Shown here one piece after another: positions 37,482-46,996 of a DNA stretch of 64,000 bases. The first letter of the stretch is position 1; each line of letters starts with the position of its first letter. The stretch covers positions 248,001 through 312,000 of the forward strand of contig JACKAB010000007.1 of assembly GCA_020635285.1 (NCBI GenBank), written 5' to 3'. The DNA is from Ignavibacteriales bacterium. GTDB taxonomy: Bacteria; Bacteroidota; Ignavibacteria; Ignavibacteriales; Melioribacteraceae. Position numbers and translations under genes: made by a program. The notes below the pieces were generated by a model, which had not been told where the DNA came from, did no database searches, and saw only the letters and a program-made list of their open reading frames with translations.

Positions 37482-38897
37482 TTGTTGAAAACTGTGGATA
37501 ACTTAAAAATTTCATTAAAAGCTCAGCCAAAAACTATTAGCAGCGATTCCACAAATGCCTGGAAAGAATGCTTAAAACTGATAAAGCAAAATGTTTCTAA
37601 TATTACTTATAATACCTGGTTTTTACCTATAAAACCATATGATTTGGATAAAAACACATTAAGAATCTTAGTACCAAATAATTTTTTTATTGAGTGGATT
37701 GAAGAACATTATAATACGTTAATTAATAGAACTATCGGACAAATTCTTGGTCCCGAAGCGAAATTAGTTTATATAATTAATGAAGATGAAAAAGAAGATC
37801 CTGGACTATTTGATAATCCAATTGTTGAAACAAAAAAAATCTCTGTAAAACCTGTTGAAAATACTTTTGAGACAAATATTAGTCCGCGCTATACTTTTGA
37901 TAATTTTATAAAGGGAGAATCAAATCAGCTTGCGCGAGCAGCTGCAATTGCTATTTCTGATAATCCGGGCGAAACTTCATTTAATCCGCTTTTTATTTAC
38001 GGCGGTGTTGGCTTGGGCAAAACTCATTTAATTCAAGCAATTGGAAATAATATTCTAAATAAATTTCCATCTAAAAAAATTATTTATTTATCTGCAGATA
38101 TTTTTACAACCCAATTTGTTGAAGCAATTCAATCTAATAATATGGGAGAATTTTCAAGCTTTTATAACGATATGGACGTTTTAATAATTGATGATATTCA
38201 ATTTTTAACGGGCAGAGAAAAAACGCAGGATTTGTTCTTTCACATTTTTAATAATTTACATCAATCTAGAAAGCAGATAATTTTAAGCAGCGATAGACCA
38301 CCTAAAGATTTAAAGGGAATGAATGATCGATTAATTTCCAGATTCCAATGGGGATTAACTGCAGATGTTCAAGCGCCTGATTTTGAAACTAGAATTGCAA
38401 TTCTTAAAAATAAAGGCGATAGTTTTGGAATTTCACTTTCAAACGAAATTTTGGATTACATAGCTTATAATATTACATCCAACATTAGAGAATTAGAAGG
38501 ATGTTTAATAAAATTGCTTGCTAACTCTTCATTAACCGGAAAAGAAATTGATTTTGATTTAGCTCGCAAAACAGTTAAAGAAATTTCAACAAGAAAAGAA
38601 ACTAACATTTCTATTGATAACATAACAAAAATTGTTTGCCAAACTTTTAAGGTTGATGAAAACAAAGTACGTGAAAAAAATAGAAAAAAAGAAGTTGTTT
38701 TAGCCCGGCAAACGGCAATGTATTTATCAAAAAAATTAACAAAATCATCGCTAAAAACAATCGGTCTTCATTTTGGCGGAAGAGATCATTCAACAGTAAT
38801 ACACGCGTACAATAATATTGAAAAATTAACTTCCGAAGATTTATCTCTTAACGAAACGGTCAGTGGTATTAGAAATAAACTTGAGTTAGGAATATAG
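37482..38897 (+). CDS. dnaA: Chromosomal replication initiator DnaA
   Basis: 471 residues as called. Domain I: WKECLKLIKQNVSNITYNTW. AAA+ domain: FNPLFIYGGVGLGKTHLIQA (Walker A) and VLIIDDIQFLTGREKTQ (Walker B), with SSDRPPKDL as sensor I. Domain IV ends with the DNA-binding signature HFGGRDHSTVIHAYNNIEK. It binds DnaA boxes and melts the origin. The start is uncertain: TTG at 37482 or 37485 has no strong ribosome-binding site, and a perfect DnaA box at 37493-37501 overlaps the first codons, fitting autoregulation or a later start. Confidence 0.95.
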   Translation: MLKTVDNLKISLKAQPKTISSDSTNAWKECLKLIKQNVSNITYNTWFLPIKPYDLDKNTLRILVPNNFFIEWIEEHYNTLINRTIGQILGPEAKLVYIINEDEKEDPGLFDNPIVETKKISVKPVENTFETNISPRYTFDNFIKGESNQLARAAAIAISDNPGETSFNPLFIYGGVGLGKTHLIQAIGNNILNKFPSKKIIYLSADIFTTQFVEAIQSNNMGEFSSFYNDMDVLIIDDIQFLTGREKTQDLFFHIFNNLHQSRKQIILSSDRPPKDLKGMNDRLISRFQWGLTADVQAPDFETRIAILKNKGDSFGISLSNEILDYIAYNITSNIRELEGCLIKLLANSSLTGKEIDFDLARKTVKEISTRKETNISIDNITKIVCQTFKVDENKVREKNRKKEVVLARQTAMYLSKKLTKSSLKTIGLHFGGRDHSTVIHAYNNIEKLTSEDLSLNETVSGIRNKLELGI

Positions 38898-38923
38898 TCT
38901 TTTGTTAGTTAATGAATGCAGGA

Positions 38924-38957
38924 TAATCTGACCGGAGAAATTCTTCGGTCGGTTATC
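38924..38957. terminator. Hairpin between dnaA and the convergent YjbR gene
   Basis: ATAATCTGACCGGAGAA and TTCTTCGGTCGGTTAT pair imperfectly around a short loop and are followed by CTATTTTTAT. Placed between converging genes, so it may terminate both. Confidence 0.55.
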
Positions 38958-39309
38958 TATTTTTATCTACTTCGCTTTTTTGTTTCTTTGTTAATTTTTT
39001 GTAAACTAAATCATAAGATTCATCAACTAAATTGAAGATAAATTTTTTAGGCAAACTACCTTCCAAATCTACTGTTATCCAATGCTTTTTATTCATATGA
39101 TAACCGGGCTTAATTTCTTCAAATTCTTCTCTCAGCTCAATAACTTTAATTGGCTCCGCTTTTAAGCTAATGGCAAAAGGTGGAACCAAACTTAAAAGGC
39201 AAAACATTTTTTCGGCAACCTTAAATACCAATGTATCTTCTCCAAAAGGTAAACTTTCATTTGCTCCAATTTTTGCAAGGCAATGTTTTCTTAGATCTTC
39301 AATTTCCAA
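38953..39309 (-). CDS. MmcQ/YjbR family protein
   Basis: 118 residues: LRKHCLAKIGANESLPFGED, then FKVAEKMFCLLSL, a PIKVIELREEF segment and YHMNKKHWITVDLEG. The family is a small cyclophilin-like or CyaY-like fold sometimes described as DNA-binding; its role is unproven. A single gene between dnaA and the protease gene, with about 115 bases to the divergent protease start. Confidence 0.75.
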   Translation of the reverse strand: MEIEDLRKHCLAKIGANESLPFGEDTLVFKVAEKMFCLLSLVPPFAISLKAEPIKVIELREEFEEIKPGYHMNKKHWITVDLEGSLPKKFIFNLVDESYDLVYKKLTKKQKSEVDKNR

Positions 39310-39424
39310 AAGCCAATCCTTTTTTTTATTAACAAACTAATTTTCTTATATTGCACAGATTTTCTGGGAAACATTAATCATTTTCCGTTGTATCAAATCA
39401 AAAAATAAAGATAGGGCAATTTTA

Positions 39425-41494
39425 ATGAAAAAATATATCATTCTCTTTTTTACTTTAATACTTTTTAGTAACTGTCAAAAAAATAGTATAGATGATCTTC
39501 ACGCACAGAATCAATCTGTAGCTGATTCTAACAAAGTTATTGAACCTCTTGATTTCTACCCTGAAATCAATAAGATGGTTACTAGAATCTTATCGAGATA
39601 TCACTATAAAAAAATAGACTTAAACGATTCACTTTCCTCAGTTATATTTGATAATTACATTGAAGCTTTGGATTATAACAAATCATATTTTCTTAAATCT
39701 GATTTAGATGAATTTGAAAAATACAGATTTGAGTTTGATGAGGATTTATACTTGGGCAAACTTATGCCAGCGTATAGAATTTTTAATGTATATAAAACTA
39801 GAATGAATGAAAGAATCGATTATGTTCTTAAAAATTTGGACAAAGAACCAGATTTTACAATTGATGAAACCATTAAAGTAGATAGAGAAAAAGAACCGTG
39901 GGCAAATAGTGTTGAAGAATTAAATGAAATCTGGAGAAAAAAATTAAAAAATGAAGCTCTAAATCTAAAATTATCCGGCAAAGAATGGGATAAAACCAAA
40001 GAAACCTTGGTCAAAAGATATAAAAACTATCATAAAGCAATTTTACAGTATAAATCTGAAGACGTATTGCAACTTTATCTAAATTCTTTCGCAGATGCAG
40101 TAGATCCTCATTCCAATTATTTAGCACCCAGAACTTCAGAAAATTTTAACATCCGAATGAAACTTTCTCTTGAAGGAATTGGGGCAACTCTTAGAACCGA
40201 TAATGATTTTACCAAAGTTGTTAATATTGTTCCAGGCGGACCAGCATTTAAAGCTGATAATATTCACGAAGAAGATTTAATAACCGGTGTCGGACAAGGC
40301 AATGAAGAAATTGTTGATGTAATTGGTTGGAGAATTGATGATGTTGTCGATTTAATTAGAGGCGACAAAGGAACTACCGTAAGACTGACAATTTTAAGAG
40401 CCGATAAGGGAATTGACTCAAAACCGGATACAATTTCTATTGTAAGGGATAAAGTGAAATTAGAAGAACAAGCTGCTCAAAAGAAAATAATTACAATTAG
40501 GGAAAACGATACAGATTTTAAAATAGGTGTAATTGAAATACCTAGTTTTTATGTTGATTTTGAAGCAAGAAGAAATGGCGAAACAGATTATAGAAGTACA
40601 ACCAGAGATGTAAGAAAGATAATTGCTGAGCTAGAAGAAGAAAAAGTTGATGGGGTAATAGTTGACTTACGAAATAATGGAGGTGGGGCATTAGACGAAG
40701 CTGTTGAATTAACGGGATTATTCATTGAGGATGGGCCTGTAGTTCAAGTTCGCCAATCCAACGGAGATATTGCAGTGGAAAAAGATCCTGATCCATCAAT
40801 TGCTTATAAAGGTCCACTTGCAGTCGTTATAAATAGATATAGCGCGTCAGCCTCAGAAATCTTTTCTGGAGCTATTCAAGATTATGGAAGAGGAGTTATT
40901 TTAGGTGAACAATCGTATGGGAAAGGAACGGTTCAGAATTTAATTGACTTGGCTAGATTTGTTCCATCTGCTGGAGACCAAAGTGGACAATTAAAATTAA
41001 CTATTGCAAAATATTATAGAATAAATGGAAGCAGTACACAAAATCTTGGTGTTATTCCAGATGTCGCATTTCCATCAGCTGTTGATCCGAATGAATATGG
41101 AGAAAGTTCAATACCAAGCGCATTAAAGTGGGATCAAATTCAAACGAGTCAATTCAAAAAATATGGAGATTTAAGTTCAATATTCCCAAGCTTAATTGCA
41201 AAACATCAAGAAAGAATTTTAAAAGAACCGGAATTTAATTACTTGATGCAAGACATTGAGGAATACAAAGAAAATAAGAATAAAACTGAATTCTCTTTAA
41301 ATGAAAATATTAGAAAAAAAGAAAGAGATGAAAGTGAAGAAAAAAGAAAACTGAGAGATGAAGAACGCAAAAAGTTTGAAACAATTGAAATTATTGATAA
41401 AAAAGAAGTAACAAAGAAAACATTAAAAGAAGAAGATCCATTTTTAGAAGAAAGTGGGCACGTTTTAGTAGATTTACTGCTTTCTCAAAGTTAA
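39425..41494 (+). CDS. C-terminal processing protease (S41, Prc/Tsp type), lipoprotein
   Basis: 689 residues. The signal ends LILFSNCQKNS with a lipobox Cys, so it is lipid-anchored in the periplasm. An N-terminal helical domain (about 40-220) precedes a PDZ domain (LEGIGATLRTDNDFTKVVNI, then LITGVGQGNEE). The S41 catalytic core has NRYSASASEIFSGAIQDYG (nucleophile Ser) and GEQSYGKGTVQN (Lys base). A charged C-terminal helix follows (about 600-665). This is the long Prc/Tsp architecture. It degrades or trims periplasmic proteins from their C-terminus. Intact frame. Confidence 0.9.
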   Translation: MKKYIILFFTLILFSNCQKNSIDDLHAQNQSVADSNKVIEPLDFYPEINKMVTRILSRYHYKKIDLNDSLSSVIFDNYIEALDYNKSYFLKSDLDEFEKYRFEFDEDLYLGKLMPAYRIFNVYKTRMNERIDYVLKNLDKEPDFTIDETIKVDREKEPWANSVEELNEIWRKKLKNEALNLKLSGKEWDKTKETLVKRYKNYHKAILQYKSEDVLQLYLNSFADAVDPHSNYLAPRTSENFNIRMKLSLEGIGATLRTDNDFTKVVNIVPGGPAFKADNIHEEDLITGVGQGNEEIVDVIGWRIDDVVDLIRGDKGTTVRLTILRADKGIDSKPDTISIVRDKVKLEEQAAQKKIITIRENDTDFKIGVIEIPSFYVDFEARRNGETDYRSTTRDVRKIIAELEEEKVDGVIVDLRNNGGGALDEAVELTGLFIEDGPVVQVRQSNGDIAVEKDPDPSIAYKGPLAVVINRYSASASEIFSGAIQDYGRGVILGEQSYGKGTVQNLIDLARFVPSAGDQSGQLKLTIAKYYRINGSSTQNLGVIPDVAFPSAVDPNEYGESSIPSALKWDQIQTSQFKKYGDLSSIFPSLIAKHQERILKEPEFNYLMQDIEEYKENKNKTEFSLNENIRKKERDESEEKRKLRDEERKKFETIEIIDKKEVTKKTLKEEDPFLEESGHVLVDLLLSQS

Positions 41495-41598
41495 TATTTT
41501 TGTTGTATTGTTTCTAAAAAGAAAAACGTAAATGAGCTATTTCATTTCTTTTAAATTAAATTTTTAGTAAATTTGCTCTCAAATTATCGGAGAATAAA

Positions 41599-41763
41599 AT
41601 GGCAAAAAAGCAAACATTTGCAGATAAAGCAAAGGGTGGCGGCAAAAAAGCTGATGTTAATGTAAAAGTTATCAGAACACTTAAAACTGATAAAGGCAGC
41701 TTTAAATTTCAAGAAAGTTTTGTAAAGATTGAAGACGTAAGTAAAGTTAATACCATCAAATAA
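41599..41763 (+). CDS. Small basic DUF4295-like protein
   Basis: 54 residues: starts MAKKQTFADKAKG, then a KADVNVKVIRTLKTDKGSFK segment and ends EDVSKVNTIK. Basic and compact, similar to the DUF4295 proteins of Bacteroidota, which often accompany small ribosomal proteins. CGGAGA lies 8 bases upstream of ATG 41599, and a strong terminator follows the stop, marking a monocistronic highly expressed gene. The longer minus-strand frame over the same bases is a shadow. Confidence 0.7.
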   Translation: MAKKQTFADKAKGGGKKADVNVKVIRTLKTDKGSFKFQESFVKIEDVSKVNTIK

Positions 41764-41765
41764 AT

Positions 41766-41785
41766 AAAGCGGCAATTGCCGCTTT
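41766..41785 (+). terminator. Strong intrinsic terminator
   Basis: The perfect 20-base palindrome AAAGCGGCAATTGCCGCTTT begins 2 bases after the stop of the small DUF4295-like gene and runs into TTTTACATTTT. Confidence 0.85.
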
Positions 41786-41937
41786 TACATTTTACCAAAT
41801 TACTATTTTTAGCTTTCCTAAAGTCATAATCCTTTTTTCTCTCGGAACTTTTTTTGACTTAAATTGTAGTTATTATACTACTTGACATGCTTGTCTATGA
41901 AGAAAAAAAAAATATTAATCATTTCTTGGGGGACATC

Positions 41938-43284
41938 ATGACCGACTCGAAAAAATTAAAAATTTATCAGCTTAAAGATTTAGAAAATATACCTCAGTTA
42001 AAAGTTTTATCCCAAGAAGAGCTTTTTAATATCAAAGTAGTTGCAAATGTTCTTCCATTTAGAGTGAACAATTATGTAATAGAAGAACTAATTGATTGGT
42101 CCAACATTCCAGATGATCCCATTTTCCATTTAACTTTTATGCAAAAAGATATGTTAAGCTCTAAGCAGTTTAACAAAATGGCAGATGCAATAAATAAAGG
42201 ATTAGGGAAACAAGAGTTAAAAGAAGTTGCTAATGAAATTAGACATGAGTTAAATCCACACCCAGCCGGTCAATTAACCGCAAATATACCATTTATGGAT
42301 GATGAACCTGTTCAGGGAATACAACACAAATACAGAGAAACGGTTTTAGTTTTCCCAACAGGCGGACAAACTTGTCATGCCTATTGCACATTTTGTTTTA
42401 GATGGGCACAATTTGTTGGTAATAATGATATGCAATTTGCTACAGATGAATCGAAGAAATTTCAAGAATATTTAATGAATAATAAACAAATTACAGATGT
42501 TCTTTTCACCGGCGGCGATCCAATGGTTATGTCATATCTGAAGCTTAAAGCATATTTGGAACCGCTTTTAGAACCTGAGTTTGATCATATAAAGAATATT
42601 AGAATAGGTACAAAGTCACTTTCTTATTGGCCATACAGATATGTAACAGATAAAGATGCAGATGATTTACTAGAATTATTCGATAAAATTATGAGTAAAG
42701 GAAAGCATTTAGCAATAATGGCTCACTTTAGTCATTACAAAGAATTAGAAACAGAAGTTGTCAAAAGAGCAATTCGCAGATTAAGAAATGTAGGGGTAAA
42801 AATTAGAACTCAATCACCTGTAATAAAACATGTAAATGATACCTCACAAGTTTGGGAAAAGATGTGGCAGCAGCAAGTAAACCTTGGCTTAATTCCATAT
42901 TATATGTTTATTGAAAGAAATACAGGCGCCAAAAATTATTTTGAAGTTCCTATAGCTAAAGTCTTTGAAATATATAGAGAAGCCTTTAAAAGTGTTTCTG
43001 GACTCAGTAGAACTGCACGTGGACCAGTTATGTCTGCTATGCCTGGCAAAATTGTAATTGAAGGTATTGCAGAAATCAACAATGAAAAAGTCTTTGTGTT
43101 GAATTTTCTACAGGCAAGAAATCCAGATTGGGTAAAGCGACCTTTCTTTGCCAGCTATGATAGTAAGGCAACTTGGTTTAACGAATTAGTTCCGGCTTTC
43201 GGTGAAGAGGAATTTTTCTTTGAGGAAGAACTTTCAGATATTCTTTCAGAAAAACGAGAAAGGTTTATTGAGAACTTTTTATGA
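41938..43284 (+). CDS. KamA-family radical SAM protein (lysine 2,3-aminomutase-like)
   Basis: 448 residues from ATG 41938, preferred because of the GGGGGA site 6-10 bases upstream. The cluster motif is GGQTCHAYCTFCFRWAQF (C-X3-C-X2-C), then VLFTGGDPMVMSY and IRIGTKSLSYWPYR, as in the KamA superfamily. The usual C-terminal zinc-binding cysteines of lysine 2,3-aminomutase are not visible, so an unassigned subfamily is more likely than a true lysine mutase. It probably uses PLP; the PLP Lys could not be assigned. Confidence 0.78.
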   Translation: MTDSKKLKIYQLKDLENIPQLKVLSQEELFNIKVVANVLPFRVNNYVIEELIDWSNIPDDPIFHLTFMQKDMLSSKQFNKMADAINKGLGKQELKEVANEIRHELNPHPAGQLTANIPFMDDEPVQGIQHKYRETVLVFPTGGQTCHAYCTFCFRWAQFVGNNDMQFATDESKKFQEYLMNNKQITDVLFTGGDPMVMSYLKLKAYLEPLLEPEFDHIKNIRIGTKSLSYWPYRYVTDKDADDLLELFDKIMSKGKHLAIMAHFSHYKELETEVVKRAIRRLRNVGVKIRTQSPVIKHVNDTSQVWEKMWQQQVNLGLIPYYMFIERNTGAKNYFEVPIAKVFEIYREAFKSVSGLSRTARGPVMSAMPGKIVIEGIAEINNEKVFVLNFLQARNPDWVKRPFFASYDSKATWFNELVPAFGEEEFFFEEELSDILSEKRERFIENFL

Positions 43285-43300
43285 AATGATTATTTAAATA

Positions 43301-43340
43301 AAAGCCCAGCTTTTAAATAAGTTGGGCTTTTGTTTTTTTT
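43301..43340. terminator. Bidirectional intrinsic terminator
   Basis: AAAGCCCAGCTT and AAGTTGGGCTTT pair (43301-43330) and are followed by a T run, between the converging KamA-like and Nfu genes. Confidence 0.85.
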
Positions 43341-43360
43341 AAGATTATCATTTCAAAAAA

Positions 43361-43903
43361 TTATCCGCTAATAACTTCCATGGCAGGATCAATTTCTCTG
43401 CGTAATAAATTTTCAATTGCAACAAGTGTTCCTTGTATTGCACTTGGACAAGTTCCGCAAGCACCCTGATAACGAATTGTTAAAGTTTTATCATGTAAAT
43501 CCAAAACTTCCAAACCGCCGCCATCACCTGCAAGAGCTGGACGAACTCGTTTATCTAACAAATCATTAATATGTTTTAATGTTTCAGTTTCATTCGCATT
43601 AGAACCAGTTTGCTCAGTTTCAGCTGGAATTAAGTTTTTATCAAAATTTTTAATAAAATTGACAAAAGGCATTTGGATTTTTCCCCAACTAACATTTGAC
43701 TCTTTTTCAATTGTGATAAATCTATCCATATAAAAAACTGAAACAATTCCTTCCAGCTCAAAAATTGCTTTTGCAAGCGGATCGTTTTCTGCTTCTGATT
43801 TATTCTTGAAACTACGGGTTTCTTTATTTAATAACTTTTCATTTAATATGAATTTTAAGGCTTGCGGATTTGGAGTTAAATCCACATCTTTTACCATTAA
43901 CAT
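43361..43903 (-). CDS. Nfu-type iron-sulfur cluster scaffold/carrier
   Basis: 180 residues. N-terminal Nfu_N domain (VDLTPNPQALKFILNEKLLN, and GIVSVFYMDRFITIEKE) plus C-terminal NifU-like domain (LLDKRVRPALAGDGGGLEVL, then GACGTCPSAIQGTL). The CxxC pair binds a [4Fe-4S] cluster for transfer to client enzymes. The client could be the neighbouring radical SAM enzyme or large IspG. An AGGTAAG site precedes the start. Confidence 0.87.
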   Translation of the reverse strand: MLMVKDVDLTPNPQALKFILNEKLLNKETRSFKNKSEAENDPLAKAIFELEGIVSVFYMDRFITIEKESNVSWGKIQMPFVNFIKNFDKNLIPAETEQTGSNANETETLKHINDLLDKRVRPALAGDGGGLEVLDLHDKTLTIRYQGACGTCPSAIQGTLVAIENLLRREIDPAMEVISG

Positions 43904-44096
43904 TTCTTACCTCTTACTAATTTATTTCAATCTAATCGTAATCTTATTAAAAAAGAAGATAGCATGCAAGTTAAATACAAATTTCTATTTCAGTTTTAAT
44001 TCAAGATTCTAAACGATTACTTTATCCTAATTTTTCTTATTTTATAATATCTCTTTTTCATTAAACTCTTACAAATTATCCGAACCCATATTATTT

Positions 44097-44147
44097 ATTT
44101 CCCGGAGGAAATTTTGAAAGAATGCTTTGTACACATAATGAAAAAAA
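44097..44147. repeat. Direct repeat of an internal segment of the solute-binding protein gene
   Basis: Bases 44097-44147 closely match 44755-44801: both contain GAAATTTTGAA, then GGAATGCTTTGTACA or AGAATGCTTTGTACA, then a CAT-ATGAAA end, with a few substitutions and one G difference. In this upstream copy the PGGNFERMLCT reading is open. It contains the ribosome-binding region of the downstream gene. A remnant of a lost paralogue or a local duplication. Confidence 0.7.
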
Positions 44148-45464
44148 TATTTGAGAAAGCAAGAAAAGCTTCAAGTATGGATAGGAGCATTATTTATTAT
44201 AATTATTTCCAGCATATTCTTTTTAACAATTCCTATCAATTCAACCTAATTAAGGAAGACTCTTTAAAAAAAAGTATATTACGTTGATAATATTTCAGAT
44301 GCGCATCAGACAATTATTGATAAGTTTAACATAAAATATAAGGGCGAGATTGAAGTAATTCCGGTTAATCTTCCCTTTAACAAATTTACCACAAATGATA
44401 GAAAGGCAATTCTTACAAGGTCATTAAGAAATAGAAGTGACGGTATTGATATTTTTGCAGTTGATTTAATTTGGATTCCAAGATTTTCTAAATGGAGTTA
44501 TCCGCTTGAAAAAGATATAGATCAAGGTATTATAAGTCGTTTTAATGATATTGCAATTGAAGCGTGTTACCAAGATGAAAGCCTTCTGGCATTTCCACTC
44601 TTTTTAGATATGGGAGTTCTTTATTATAGAAAAGATTTGATAAATCAATTTGAAGATGGAGCAGAATTAGAAGATAAGATTAAGAAATCACTAACATGGA
44701 ATCAGTTTATTGAATTAGGGAAGAGATTTGAAAATTCTCCAAGCCCTTATTATATATTTCCTGGGGAAATTTTGAAGGAATGCTTTGTACATATCATGAA
44801 ATGTTATCTATTGATGCGGGAAACAAAATATTTTATAATCAACCATATAATTTATTAACGGATCAATCACAAAGAGCTCTGAATCAAATGGTAAATTTTA
44901 TTTATAAATATAAGTTTTCTCCAGTTGAGGTTACAAATTTTGATGGATTTTCGGCATATATGTATGGTTATAATCATGATGCAGTTTTTTAAGAGGTTGG
45001 ATTGGCTTTCATAAACATTATCGGAATTTTTAACTGACACATCCAAAATTACAAATATGCGACTTGCACCTCTGCCACACTTTGAAGGCAACAATTCTTC
45101 AAGTGTCTTTGGCGGTTGGAGTTTAATGATATCAAAATTTTCTAATCAAAAAAGAGAAGCTCTAAAATTTATAAGATTTTTATTTGAAAAAGAAAATCAA
45201 ATTATCCTTTATGAAAAAGGCGGATATTTACCGGTTAACACAGAAGTTTATTCTGACTCTTCTTTTATGCAAAAGCATTCCGAACTTGAAAATTTGATGG
45301 AGATTATGGCTTGGGCAAAACATAGACCTTTGTTGAGCAATTATACTAGCTTATCTGAAATTATAACAAATAATTTCCATAAGGCCTTGCGCGGAGAAGT
45401 AAATGTTAATAATGCACTAATTCAGGCCAATCAAGAAATTAACAATCATTTAGAGCAGAAGTAA
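44114..45464 (+). CDS. Membrane-anchored extracellular solute-binding protein (sugar type), frameshifted
   Basis: Start is either TTG 44114 (GGAGGAAA 6 bases upstream) or ATG 44138. An N-terminal membrane helix (QVWIGALFIIIISSIFFLTI) has no lipobox. Repaired sequence reads as a family 1 sugar-binding fold: EVIPVNLPFNKFTT, IDIFAVDLIWIPRFS, FPLFLDMGVLYYRKDL, LAPLPHFEG, SVFGGWSLMISKFSNQKREA and YEKGGYLPVNTEVY. At least five single-base losses (about 44172, 44253, 44265, 44765, 44990, 45030) break it. No ABC permease or ATPase is nearby; the next genes encode a sensor kinase and regulator, so it probably presents ligand to the kinase in the periplasm. Confidence 0.78.
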
Positions 45465-45481
45465 TTTAGGAGCATTAACAA

Positions 45482-46949
45482 ATGCAAGTAATTGATAAAA
45501 AAAAAAAATAAGATTAACCTGGATACACATTCTTATTATTTTCTTAATATTAATACTTTTTCAAGTATTTGTTTCAAGGCTTCAGCAAAAAACTTTGAGT
45601 AGTTCAATTTCTGAAACAATGAATTGGTCCAAACAAAACTCTGCAGAACAAATTGGAAATTTGACCGCTGCTTCGCTAGAAATATTAGTAGAATTAATTT
45701 CAAAAGAAAATTTTAGAACTAAATTGGGTAGAGAAAACGAAATTATTCATGCGCTAAATACCATTTTAAAACAACCGCTTATGAATAGAAATGTTGAAAC
45801 AGTTTTTGTAATTGTTAGGCAAAATAATTCATTTATTGCATTAGATGATGGGCGGTCGGTTTTTAATTATTTTGATAATATTGATGTTGCAAAGACTTTA
45901 AATAATGAAGAGTACCAGTCGGTACTTGATGAATACAGTAAGATTCATGCTAAAATGACTAGTACAGAATTAACAACAAGTATAGTAAAGAATTCTGGAT
46001 TATTTTATGTTTTTGTTCCGCTTGTTCCCCATGGAGAATACAGTGGTGCTGTTTTTTTAAAGTTCGACCAAACGTTACATTTATAAGCAAGCAGGTGCTA
46101 TCCAGCTTTAATCAAACTGTATTAATATTTTCATCATTGATATTGATTGGTTTGGTTGCAATATTATTGCTTTCTACATATATAACCCTTGAGAGAGATG
46201 AAGCTAGAGAGTTACTTTACAAAGAAAAGAAAATTATTTATCGGAACAAATTGCACAAAAAAAAAGAGCATTTATTTACCAAAAGAATTTATCATACACA
46301 CCATAAAGCCGAAAAGGTAATGGGATTTATTAATGAGGATTTAGAAAATGTTAATAAATCAAACTTTGAAGAAATAAAGTATCGAGTATCAAAATATGCC
46401 AATTTTATTGGAAGAGTTATCTACGACATGAAATGGTTTAATCCGCCTATTCATACAATGAGAGGAAATTTATTTAATACTGACTTAAATGAGCTTTTAA
46501 GATTTATTATCAATAATATTTTCTTGCGAGTTTCAAACCCAGTTTCAACAATTAAATTTAATTTTGATTTTGACGAAACTCTGCCAAAAATAAAAGTAAA
46601 TGAATTTGTAATGTGGGAAATAATCGAGCCAATAATTCAAAATTCTATTGATCATTCCGATAAGGACATTATAGAAATACTTATAAAAACACAATATAAT
46701 CAGGAACTTAATTGTGCTATTCTAATCATAAAGGACAATGGAACTGGAGTTCCAATGGATCTTATGGAATTTGCAGAGGATGGAACGCGAAAAATATTTC
46801 TTGAAAATTTATCTACCAAAATTGAGCGAACAAATCATGGTTATGGATGCTATATAGCATTTGAAATTGCCAAAAGATGTGGTTGGAATATTGAAATTGA
46901 AAATAATACAAATGGCGGATGTAGTTTTATTCTGCAAATAATTTACTAG
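45482..46949 (+). CDS. Sensor histidine kinase, frameshifted
   Basis: The start ATG 45482 lies 17 bases after the binding-protein stop. After an A-run miscall near 45505, TM1 reads RLTWIHILIIFLILILFQVF. A periplasmic sensor of about 165 residues follows, then (after a break near 46075) TM2 VLIFSSLILIGLVAILLLS. A cytoplasmic region RIYHTHHKAEKVMGFINEDL has several His residues; which one is phosphorylated is uncertain and the H-box is atypical. The ATP domain has EPIIQNSIDHS (N box), IIKDNGTGVP (G1) and NHGYGCYIAFEIAKR (G2). It should relay periplasmic ligand binding to the NtrC-type regulator encoded next. Confidence 0.78.
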
Positions 46950-46996
46950 CATGATAATTGACTAAGTAAAAAAAAAATATAAATAGGAACATTGAG

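Noticed and set aside
44114..45464. ABC sugar import system
   Set aside because: Only a binding protein is present; no permease or ATPase genes lie nearby, and the adjacent genes are regulatory.
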